Positions 1 through 6,008 of a stretch of 6,008 nucleotides of DNA are shown one piece after another. This stretch comes from an uncultured Bacteroidales bacterium. Its GTDB lineage: Bacteria; Bacteroidota; Bacteroidia; Bacteroidales; Paludibacteraceae. The stretch is from NCBI GenBank assembly GCA_934725535.1, contig CAKVBV010000093.1, forward strand, positions 1 through 6,008, given 5' to 3'. How positions within the stretch are numbered: the stretch's first letter is position 1; the number at the start of each line of letters is the position of its first letter. Under the pieces are notes generated by a model, which did not search any database, was not told the DNA's origin, and saw only the letters and a list, made by a program, of their open reading frames with translations. The position numbers were made by a program, and so were the translations under genes.

Positions 1-39
1 ACACAACTTTTATATTTTACACACAACCATACTCTACAG

Positions 40-76
40 AAAAGAGACTGCCAAACGATACTTGTTAGACAGCCTC
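40..76 (-). terminator. Rho-independent terminator after mfd
   Basis: Read on the minus strand, GAGGCTGTC (76-68) pairs with GGCAGTCTC (52-44) over nine positions, seven Watson-Crick and two G-U. Inside the loop, AAC and GTT can add three more pairs after a T-T mismatch, leaving a 7-nt loop. The 3' arm is followed at once by TTTTCTGT. The structure begins 34 nt after the mfd stop codon, which is where an operon-ending intrinsic terminator is expected. The U-tract is short (four T, then C), so termination may be incomplete. I assigned the structure by eye; no folding energy was calculated. Confidence 0.75.
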
Positions 77-110
77 GATAGAAACTGTGGTAGTATCCAC
101 GGAGTGCCCA

Positions 111-3100
111 TCAGTGTTGGTCATCAAGCATTTTGGTGAGCATGGTGAGGGCACCGGAGATGGTGTTGACCTGTTGGATAGTGACAGAGCGTTTGCCTGT
201 GGGGCGACCTTGCTTGTCGCGCTCTTCGTTGAGTCGGCAACGTTGCGGACGAGCACACACGAACTGCAATATCTTGCCGAAAGTGTCTGACTGCCAATAA
301 CTTTCGTTGGTTCGTGTGAAGAACAAGGTCATGTGTCCCTGCTTCAGAATCACCTTCTCGATACCCATGCGGCAGCACAGCCAACGCAGGCGCACGACGT
401 TGAGCAACTGTTGTGCGGGCTCGGGTAGGGGACCGAAACGGTCGATAAGCCGCTTTTGGTATTCGGGAAGAGCGTCCTCGTTGGGCAGACTGTCGAGTTC
501 GCGGTAGAGTGTGACGCGCTCGGAGATGTTCTCCACGTAATCGCTTGGAAGACAGAGTTCCAAGTCGCTCTCCAATTGGCTGTCGAGACACCAGTTGCCG
601 TGGCTGAGTCCCGTGGCGGCAAAGGGTGTGCCGCGTCCGTCACCGTCCGCGGACAGGGAGGGTATGTCCAACTCGTCTTTGAGTTCCTGCACGGCTTCAG
701 AGAGGATACGCTGGTAGGTATCGTAGCCCAAGTCGGCGATGAATCCGCTCTGCTCGGAGCCAAGCATATTGCCTGCGCCACGTATGTCCAAGTCCTGCAT
801 GGCGAGGTTGAAACCCGCTCCCAACTCGGCGAAAGTGGACAAAGCGTCCAATCGGCGTCGCGCTTCGGCGGTGAGCAACTCTTTGTCGGGTGCCACCAAG
901 TAGCAGTACGCCTTGCGGTTGGAACGCCCCACGCGCCCCCGCAACTGGTGCAAGTCCGCCAAACCGTAGTTTTGCGCCGAGTGAATGATGATGGTGTTGA
1001 CGTTGGGTATGTCCACGCCCGACTCGATGATGGTGGTGGAGATGAGGATGTCGTAGTCGTAGTTGATGAAGTCCTCAAGGCGTTGCTCCATCTCGTCGGT
1101 GGGCATCTGTCCGTGTGCGATGACGGTGCGTGCCTCGGGGCACAGGCGGTGGATACGGTTTTCGATGCGCTCCAACATCTCGATGCGGTTGCACACGACG
1201 TACACCTGCCCGTTGCGCCCCATCTCGAGTTGGATAGCCTCCTTCAAGATGTCCTCGTCGTCCAACGTAATCAACTCAGTCTGAACGGGATAGCGGTTGG
1301 GTGGGGGAGTGGTGATGACGCTGAGGTCACGCGCTCCGAGCAGCGAGAACTGGAGTGTGCGCGGGATAGGTGTAGCGGTGAGGGTGAGCACGTCCACGTT
1401 GGTGCGGAGGCTTTTTAGTTTCTCCTTGACCGCCACGCCGAACTTCTGCTCCTCGTCGATAATGAGCAGTCCGAGGTCGTGCCACTCCACCTGCTTGCCG
1501 ACCAACTTGTGCGTGCCTATCAGTATGTCGATTTTCCCTGCTTTGAGGTCGGCGAGTATGTCTTTTGTCTCTTTGGCGGTCTTGCCACGGCTGAGGTATT
1601 CGATGCGGACGGGGAAGTCGCGGAACCGCTCGCGGAAGGTGTTGTAGTGCTGCAATGCCAGCACGGTGGTCGGCACCAATACCGCTACCTGCTTGCCGTC
1701 GGTGGCTGCCTTGAAGGCTGCGCGCATGGCTACTTCGGTCTTGCCGAAGCCCACGTCGCCGCAGACGAGCCTGTCCATGGGCATCGGGCTCTCCATGTCG
1801 TGCTTGATGTCGAGGGTGGCTTTTGCCTGATCGGGCGTATCCTCGTAGAGGAACGAAGCCTCCAACTCGTGCTGCATATAGCCGTCGGGCGAGTAGGCGA
1901 AGCCCTGTTGCTGCTTGCGGGTGGCGTATAGTTTGATGAGGTCGCGGGCAATGTCCTTGACTTTGTCCTTGGTGCGCTCTTTCATACGCTCCCATGCGCC
2001 GGAGCCTAACCGCGATATGGTGGGCTCGGTACCTTCGCGCCCCTTGTACTTGGCAATGCGGTGGAGGTTGTGAATGCTGACAAAGAGCGTGTCGCCGCCA
2101 CGGTACACCAACTTGATGGTCTCCTGCGGGCGGCCGTTGAAGTTGGTGGTCACCAGCCCTGCGAACTGTCCGATACCGTGGTCCACATGCACCACATAGT
2201 CGCCTACCTGCAGTTGGTTAATCTCTTTCAATGTCAGGATAGCCTTACCCCGACGGGCGTTCTCTGAACGCAATGTGACGCGATGATACCGCTCGAATAT
2301 CTGATGGTCGGTGTAGCAACATATCTTCGCAGCCCTATCCACAAAACCTTCGTGCAAAGTGTGGTCAATCGGCACGAAGCGGATACCCGACTCCTTGTCG
2401 TCGAAAATCGCTTGCAGACGGTCGGTCTGCTTGACTTGGTCGGCACATATATATAAGGTGTAGCCCTCGCCCATGCGCGTGCGCAGGTCGTCGATGAGGA
2501 GGTCGAAGTTCTTGTTGAAGACGGGCTGGGGTAGGGTGTCGAACGCGAGTGTATCGCGGGTCGTGAAGGTACTCTTTTGTGCCAACTCGATAGTGGTCTT
2601 TGAGGTCAGCATCTCCTTCAACGGCAGGGGGCGTTCCTGCCCTTCGGCAGGGATAACAGACTGCCATTTGTATGTCGCTACCGACCAGTCGTTGCTTACC
2701 CACAGGGTTTTGTCGTCCAAATAGTCAGTAAGCAGCCCCTGCTGCTCATCTTGCGCCGCGCTTGCCACTATATCAATGGTTTGTACCTTGTCTTTGGATA
2801 GTTGTGTTTCAATGTCGAACTCGCGAATGGTATCCAATTCGTCACCAAAGTAGTCTATTCGGTACGGATTGTCGTGTGAATAACTATACACATCCACTAT
2901 TCCGCCGCGCACGGCGTATTGCCCGGGCTCGTACACGAAATCCACCCGCTGGAAGCCCAGTGCAACCAACTGTTGGGTCAGTTGCGTGATTGGTAGTTCC
3001 TGACCCGTGGTCAGGCTGATGGTCTGCTGTTGCAGTGAGGTCTTTTGCGGCACGCTCTCTGCCAACGCCTCGGGGTAGGTGACGATGATGGGGGCGTTCT

Positions 3101-3479
3101 GTCCGTTGGGTGTTGTCCCTTGTGCCAAGGCGGCCAGCACCTCCGTGCGTTGTATGGCAAGTGCCTCATCTACAGCACCTTGCCGCCTGCGGTGCGCAGT
3201 GGGGAAATAGAAGACGGGTATGCCGTTGCTCACCACTTGCAGGTCGTTGTAGATGTATTGTGCATCGTCGGCATTGTCCAAAACGACCACCATTGTCCGC
3301 CCTTCTTGTGCCATTTTCGCCTGTATGGCAGAGAGTATCATTGCCCTTGCCGATGCGTGTAAGCCACTGAGCAGAAAGTGCTTACCGCCTTTTCTGCCAG
3401 TCTCTTTTTGTATCTCGCGGCATAGCACATCCACCTCGGGGTGCATCGCCATCAGTTGTTCCAATTCAGTTATCTTCAT
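111..3479 (-). CDS. mfd: Transcription-repair coupling factor Mfd
   Basis: Mfd is an ATP-dependent DNA translocase. It pushes on RNA polymerase stalled at template lesions, removes it, and recruits UvrA to start transcription-coupled nucleotide excision repair. The protein is 1122 aa, close to the 1148 aa of E. coli Mfd, so it is complete. Order of parts: UvrB-like N-terminal region (about 1-410); the CarD-like RNA-polymerase-interacting domain starting QVGDYVVHVDHGIGQFAGL (424-442); the two RecG-like motor domains with Walker A GDVGFGKT (574-581), Walker B DEEQ (675-678), motif III TATPIPRT (701-708) and motif VI QLRGRVGR (845-852); the GAGNMLGSEQSG segment (901-912); and a C-terminal regulatory domain to 1122. 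All motor motifs are intact. The start is the ATG at 3479, in an ATGA overlap with the upstream U32 stop (TGA, 3478-3476). The same frame stays open upstream to a TAA at 3734-3732, and a TTG at 3647 would add 56 residues, but that stretch is out-of-frame U32 coding sequence and unlike Mfd. No Shine-Dalgarno is visible, so expression probably depends on coupling to the U32 gene. Confidence 0.97.
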   Translation of the reverse strand: MKITELEQLMAMHPEVDVLCREIQKETGRKGGKHFLLSGLHASARAMILSAIQAKMAQEGRTMVVVLDNADDAQYIYNDLQVVSNGIPVFYFPTAHRRRQGAVDEALAIQRTEVLAALAQGTTPNGQNAPIIVTYPEALAESVPQKTSLQQQTISLTTGQELPITQLTQQLVALGFQRVDFVYEPGQYAVRGGIVDVYSYSHDNPYRIDYFGDELDTIREFDIETQLSKDKVQTIDIVASAAQDEQQGLLTDYLDDKTLWVSNDWSVATYKWQSVIPAEGQERPLPLKEMLTSKTTIELAQKSTFTTRDTLAFDTLPQPVFNKNFDLLIDDLRTRMGEGYTLYICADQVKQTDRLQAIFDDKESGIRFVPIDHTLHEGFVDRAAKICCYTDHQIFERYHRVTLRSENARRGKAILTLKEINQLQVGDYVVHVDHGIGQFAGLVTTNFNGRPQETIKLVYRGGDTLFVSIHNLHRIAKYKGREGTEPTISRLGSGAWERMKERTKDKVKDIARDLIKLYATRKQQQGFAYSPDGYMQHELEASFLYEDTPDQAKATLDIKHDMESPMPMDRLVCGDVGFGKTEVAMRAAFKAATDGKQVAVLVPTTVLALQHYNTFRERFRDFPVRIEYLSRGKTAKETKDILADLKAGKIDILIGTHKLVGKQVEWHDLGLLIIDEEQKFGVAVKEKLKSLRTNVDVLTLTATPIPRTLQFSLLGARDLSVITTPPPNRYPVQTELITLDDEDILKEAIQLEMGRNGQVYVVCNRIEMLERIENRIHRLCPEARTVIAHGQMPTDEMEQRLEDFINYDYDILISTTIIESGVDIPNVNTIIIHSAQNYGLADLHQLRGRVGRSNRKAYCYLVAPDKELLTAEARRRLDALSTFAELGAGFNLAMQDLDIRGAGNMLGSEQSGFIADLGYDTYQRILSEAVQELKDELDIPSLSADGDGRGTPFAATGLSHGNWCLDSQLESDLELCLPSDYVENISERVTLYRELDSLPNEDALPEYQKRLIDRFGPLPEPAQQLLNVVRLRWLCCRMGIEKVILKQGHMTLFFTRTNESYWQSDTFGKILQFVCARPQRCRLNEERDKQGRPTGKRSVTIQQVNTISGALTMLTKMLDDQH

Positions 3480-5326
3480 TGTCTGTTGTCGGTTTGTCGG
3501 TCGTGTGTGATGAGCATTTGGCAGTTCGCGCAATCGAAAGTCAAGGCTACACGGGTGCCGTTCTGCAAACGCAGGTAACGCGGTTCGGTGTGCATGGGGT
3601 GTTGTTTGCGGCAATGCCCCATCTCGTAGAGAAGGCAGTAACGGCAAGTCATGAGCGGCGTTGCCGCTGTGGGGAGGACTGCGTGTGGGGTACTGCGTGT
3701 GAGGTACTTTGTGTGGGGTACTGCGTGTAGGTTACTGCGTGTAACGGCGTTGTGTATGGCGGTTTGCACCAATTGGCGACGGTAGTCGTTGAGTACGCCG
3801 ATGGGTAGGAAATACGGATATACTGGTGTGCTATGCACGTTGTTGGTGCATATTTCATTGTTTTCGTAGTTGGTATCATGCCGGACAATAACCTCGTCAG
3901 CGCGGTAGGGAGTATCGCCTAACTTGCTGATTTGCTCGAGGATAGTGGAGTAAGCACGTGCGGGATTCTGTGCCGACAGGTGTTCTGCGGCTATGTCGAT
4001 GGCAGCCAAAGTCTCATGTGTATCACTGGTCTGCATTGTGAGCCGGTAGCCGTCAGGCGTGTCTTCGAAAGTGATGATTACAGGAATATGCCGCTCTGCG
4101 TGCAGGCTGCGCAAGAACTCAACATCTTGATTTCTATATAGTTGCGTGCCGACGGCAAGGCGTGGCATCTGATTGGGCAGCACTATGGCTAACCGTTTGA
4201 AGCCCTTTGCGTACTGCGGCATTGACACTCCGTTCACCGCAAACCCTTGGTCGCCAAAGCACAGCCCGTCGCCGTTGTGCAATATCACATCGGGCAGCAG
4301 TTCAATTCCAATGGCATTGTGCTGGATATATGCCACTGTGCCTATGGGTTCGCCTGTGGATTTGGGCGTTTGCCAATTTGCCATCGGGCGCGTCCGCCCA
4401 TGCAAGAAGTAGTCGGTTTGCCCGCGATGGAACGTTTTGGACGGGTTCGGCACAAAGCCAACTTCTGTTTTTCCGTGTGCCAATGCCCCCGCCCCTTCTA
4501 TCTCATCTATCAACTGCCGATAGTATGCCACCACATTGGTCACGTAGTCGCGGTCTTTTAGCCTGCCCTCAATCTTGAATGTCGTCACGCCTGCATCAAT
4601 CATCTCGCGGAGCGACTGACTGCGGTCCATGTCTTGCAGCGACAGCAGGTAACGCTGATGGATAGGCTGTCCGTGGTTGTCCGGTACCTCATTGCCGTCT
4701 TTATCCAGAAGGTCATATCGCATACGGCACATCTGCGCACAGCACCCGCGGTTGGCACTCCTGCCCATCAGCACCTCCGACATATAGCACCGCCCGCTGT
4801 AACTCACACACAACGCACCATGTACAAAGGCTTCCAACTCAATCGGGGTGTCGGGTTGCGCTTCTGTTACCGCCTTGTGGATAGCCTGTATCTCGTTGAT
4901 ACTCAGTTCTCTTGCCAATACCACACGGCGGAAACCCATCGCCTGCAATGCCAACACCTGCTCGGGTGTGCGGTTGTCGCATTGGGTGGAGGCGTGCAAC
5001 CGTATCGGGGGCAAGTCACATTCCAACAGGTGCAAATCTTGGATTATCAGCGCGTCCACCCCCACCTTATATAATTGGTGTGCCAATGTGCAAGCAGGAG
5101 CGTACTCATCGTCGCGGAGTAGGGTGTTCAGTGTTACAAGTACCTGAGCACCAAACACATGCGCATATCGTACCAACTCGGCTATGTCCTCTACCGAGTT
5201 GCCTGCCGCCTGCCGCGCTCCGAACTGTGGTGCACCGATGTACACTGCGTCTGCTCCCGCGTCAATGGCGGCTTTGCCCACTTGGATGTCGCGGGCAGGT
5301 GCCAATAATGTTAGTTTGCTTTGCAA
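3476..5326 (-). CDS. U32-family protein (peptidase-like; possible RNA hydroxylation enzyme)
   Basis: A 616-aa member of the U32 family. Members are annotated as peptidases or collagenases after PrtC of Porphyromonas gingivalis, but the well-studied E. coli members RlhA and TrhP are needed for 5-hydroxylation of 23S rRNA C2501 and tRNA U34, and UbiU/UbiV act in ubiquinone hydroxylation. The N-terminus reads LLAPARD followed by GADAVYIGAPQFGAR (24-38). The U32 signature EAFVHGALCVSYSGRCYMS spans 165-183. C173, C180, C196 and C200 match the cysteines that hold a 4Fe-4S cluster in studied relatives. The length and a long region after about residue 320 resemble RlhA, which has an added C-terminal domain, so RNA modification is a better guess than proteolysis; the substrate is unknown. 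A second cysteine set (C561, C564, C572, C599, C602) ends the protein and could bind metal. Residues 527-550 are coded by a 14-bp tandem repeat. The start is TTG at 5326: no ATG exists in frame between the upstream in-frame TGA and the conserved LLAPA, so initiation is at a non-ATG codon or the start is misread. It follows trmH by 23 bp and overlaps mfd by 4 bp. Confidence 0.9.
   Translation of the reverse strand: MQSKLTLLAPARDIQVGKAAIDAGADAVYIGAPQFGARQAAGNSVEDIAELVRYAHVFGAQVLVTLNTLLRDDEYAPACTLAHQLYKVGVDALIIQDLHLLECDLPPIRLHASTQCDNRTPEQVLALQAMGFRRVVLARELSINEIQAIHKAVTEAQPDTPIELEAFVHGALCVSYSGRCYMSEVLMGRSANRGCCAQMCRMRYDLLDKDGNEVPDNHGQPIHQRYLLSLQDMDRSQSLREMIDAGVTTFKIEGRLKDRDYVTNVVAYYRQLIDEIEGAGALAHGKTEVGFVPNPSKTFHRGQTDYFLHGRTRPMANWQTPKSTGEPIGTVAYIQHNAIGIELLPDVILHNGDGLCFGDQGFAVNGVSMPQYAKGFKRLAIVLPNQMPRLAVGTQLYRNQDVEFLRSLHAERHIPVIITFEDTPDGYRLTMQTSDTHETLAAIDIAAEHLSAQNPARAYSTILEQISKLGDTPYRADEVIVRHDTNYENNEICTNNVHSTPVYPYFLPIGVLNDYRRQLVQTAIHNAVTRSNLHAVPHTKYLTRSTPHAVLPTAATPLMTCRYCLLYEMGHCRKQHPMHTEPRYLRLQNGTRVALTFDCANCQMLITHDRQTDNRQ
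3479..3501 (-). repeat. Short tandem repeat over the U32/mfd junction
   Basis: On the plus strand, ttgtcggt occurs twice head to tail (3486-3493 and 3494-3501), preceded by a close 7-base copy, ttgtctg (3479-3485), whose first base is the complement of the first base of the mfd ATG. It codes for the last residues of the U32 protein (DRQTDNRQ) and ends on the overlapping stop/start. The two perfect 8-bp copies are clear; the third is degenerate. With so few copies, chance is possible. Confidence 0.55.
3678..3747 (-). repeat. Five-unit 14-bp tandem repeat inside the U32 gene
   Basis: On the plus strand, units begin at 3678, 3692, 3706, 3720 and 3734, exactly 14 bp apart, with consensus actgcgtgtggggt. 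Unit 2 differs from unit 1 at one base, and units 3 and 4 at two each; unit 5 keeps the first nine bases (actgcgtgt) and decays at its end. Because 14 is not a multiple of three, successive units are read in different phases, giving the irregular linker TRSNLHAVPHTKYLTRSTPHAV-like sequence (U32 residues about 527-550). It lies just before the C-terminal cysteine cluster, in what is probably a tolerant linker. Neighbouring coding sequence shows no such periodicity. Confidence 0.9.
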
Positions 5327-5331
5327 AAGTA
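5324..5331 (-). promoter_or_regulatory. Promoter-like -7 box (TACTTTTG) at the U32 start
   Basis: On the minus strand, TACTTTTG fits the Bacteroidota -7 consensus TAnnTTTG exactly. It sits at the end of a 23-bp AT-rich gap after trmH that also contains TTATTAC twice in tandem. No TTTG-type -33 box is visible at the usual distance upstream. The last three bases of the box are the proposed TTG start codon, so a transcript from here would begin a few bases inside the U32 frame. It may be a weak internal promoter serving mainly mfd, or a chance match in AT-rich DNA. Confidence 0.35.
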
Positions 5332-5349
5332 ATAAGTAATAATTAATAG

Positions 5350-5880
5350 TTAATGCCGCATTGCGTTCGACAACTCATACATCACAATCCCTGCCGTCAC
5401 GCTCACATTCAGGCTGTGCTTGGTGCCGTACTGCGGAATCTCTATGCACCCGTCGGCGGCATCCACCACTGCCTGCTGCACACCAAACACCTCATGCCCC
5501 AACACAATCGCCACTTTCTCGCCTTTGCGTAACTGTATGTCACTCAACATAGTAGAGCCATGCGCCTGCTCCACGGCGTACACCGTATACCCTGCCTCTT
5601 GCAACTCCCGCACAGCGTCCAACGTCTCCTTTCGATACTGCCAATCCACCGTCAGTTCCGCCCCGAGAGCCGTTTTGTGAATCTCTTGGTTGGGCGGGCA
5701 ACAGCATATCCCACACAGCCACACCGTCTCCAGCCGGAAAGCGTCTGCCGTGCGGAACACTGCACCGATGTTGTGCTGGCTCCGCACATTGTCCAACACG
5801 ATGACTATCGGCAGTTTTTCTGCCTCGCGGTACGCCTCTACGCTGAGGCGGTGCGTCTCTTGGATAGTGGTCTTCTGCAT
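5350..5880 (-). CDS. TrmH-family (SPOUT) RNA 2'-O-methyltransferase
   Basis: A 176-aa protein of the SpoU/TrmH group, which transfers a methyl group from S-adenosylmethionine to ribose 2'-OH in tRNA or rRNA. All three SPOUT motifs are present. Motif 1 is LDNVRSQHNIGAVFRTADAF (29-48), with N31 and the likely catalytic R43. Motif 2 is IVLGHEVFG (125-133). Motif 3 is IPQYGTKHSLNVSVTAG (148-164), with S156 and N158, and forms the C-terminal trefoil knot that binds the cofactor. It is shorter than E. coli TrmH (229 aa) and lacks an N-terminal RNA-binding domain: only about 23 residues precede motif 1. It is therefore essentially a catalytic domain, and the modified nucleotide cannot be told from sequence, so no gene symbol is given. 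The ATG at 5880 is the first ATG after the in-frame TAG at 5931-5929. It lies one base after the stop of the upstream gene (TAG-C-ATG), which implies translational coupling. No Shine-Dalgarno is seen. Confidence 0.93.
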   Translation of the reverse strand: MQKTTIQETHRLSVEAYREAEKLPIVIVLDNVRSQHNIGAVFRTADAFRLETVWLCGICCCPPNQEIHKTALGAELTVDWQYRKETLDAVRELQEAGYTVYAVEQAHGSTMLSDIQLRKGEKVAIVLGHEVFGVQQAVVDAADGCIEIPQYGTKHSLNVSVTAGIVMYELSNAMRH

Positions 5881-5881
5881 G

Positions 5882-6008
5882 CTACAATATGTATGGCAAT
5901 CGGATTGTAAGTGTTTGTTGTTCAGTCTCTAATGCTACAATGAAATCCTCATGGATAGGTATCATTTTCCCGCAGGAAAGCGTCAGCAATGTGTTGTTGG
6001 TGCTCTCG
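5882..6008 (-). CDS. rimM: Probable RimM, C-terminal end (partial)
   Basis: Only the last 41 residues and the stop (TAG, 5884-5882) lie in the window; the gene enters from the right edge in the frame starting at 6007. The segment contains NNTLLTLSCGKMIPIHEDFI, then VALETEQQTLTIRLPYIL at the terminus. The pattern of a short beta strand, IP-x-HEDFI, a turn, and a final T-x-R/L-x-LP strand resembles the end of the PRC-barrel domain of RimM, which binds 30S protein S19 and assists 16S rRNA processing and 30S assembly. Many RimM proteins end in LPEGLL; this one ends LPYIL, slightly off the usual form. That the stretch is coding is well supported: the frame is open to the edge and abuts trmH by one base. 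The identity rests on a short fragment recognised from memory and is less certain. Confidence 0.65.
   Translation of the reverse strand, partial: ESTNNTLLTLSCGKMIPIHEDFIVALETEQQTLTIRLPYIL

Noticed and set aside
1..39. AT-rich stretch after the terminator with gttgtgt twice on the minus strand, considered as a promoter for a downstream gene
   Set aside because: I find no TAnnTTTG box with a suitably spaced -33 element, and no downstream gene is in view to anchor it.
645..654. Perfect 10-bp palindrome gtccgcggac
   Set aside because: It lies within a G/D-rich linker of mfd (near residues 942-946) and has no loop, T-tract or second copy. It is explained by GC-rich codons.
456..1418. 320-codon open frame on the plus strand
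   Set aside because: It lies wholly antisense to the motor and C-terminal regions of mfd, shows no recognisable motif, and is of the kind expected opposite a GC-rich gene. The mfd motifs on the other strand are intact throughout.
3480..3647. 56-residue N-terminal extension of Mfd from a TTG at 3647
   Set aside because: The stretch is the U32 C-terminal coding sequence read in another frame. It resembles nothing in Mfd, and the ATG at 3479 gives the normal family length with a standard ATGA overlap.
3678..3747. CRISPR-like array
   Set aside because: The units are contiguous 14-mers with no spacers and are translated inside a gene. They are a simple tandem repeat.
3649..3888. 79-codon minus-strand frame through the 14-bp repeat
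   Set aside because: It is the third frame of the U32 gene, with low-complexity content from the repeat. It matters only as the frame entered after gain of one unit.

Overview
The window is a compact, single-direction block of housekeeping genes on the minus strand. It is probably from a member of the Bacteroidota, most likely Bacteroidales. The reasons are: the Mfd protein has the form of that phylum (DEEQ in place of the DEEH seen in E. coli, and a QHELEASFLYEDTPDQ-type sequence before the helicase core); no gene has a Shine-Dalgarno sequence in front of it; a TAnnTTTG-type promoter box is present; and the U32 protein carries a C-terminal cysteine cluster. This placement rests on recalled family features, not on a database search.

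In transcription order (right to left), the layout is: the 3' end of a probable rimM (16S rRNA maturation factor; runs off the right edge, stop at 5882-5884); a small SPOUT/TrmH-family RNA 2'-O-methyltransferase (5880-5350, one base after the previous stop); a U32-family protein with an apparent TTG start (5326-3476, after a 23-bp AT-rich gap holding a promoter-like box); and mfd, the transcription-repair coupling factor (3479-111, ATGA overlap with the U32 stop). A Rho-independent terminator follows mfd at 76-40. No gene-free stretch exceeds about 110 bases, and I see no mobile element, CRISPR array, tRNA or rRNA.

The genes look like one operon. Three products act on, or belong to families that act on, ribosomal or transfer RNA (RimM, the SPOUT methyltransferase, the U32 protein). 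The last rescues stalled RNA polymerase and recruits nucleotide excision repair. The 1-nt and -4-nt junctions suggest translational coupling at both ends of the block.

The most unusual signal is in the 3' part of the U32 gene. Five tandem copies of a 14-bp unit (3678-3747) code for a linker before the C-terminal cysteine cluster, and a shorter tandem repeat (3479-3501) sits on the U32 stop/mfd start junction. Neither full unit length is a multiple of three. By direct frame reading, loss of one unit from either repeat would put the U32 gene in frame with mfd with no stop between them (a fused protein of about 1730 aa). Gain of one 14-bp unit would truncate the U32 protein before its cysteine cluster. 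Whether this ever happens is not shown by one sequence.
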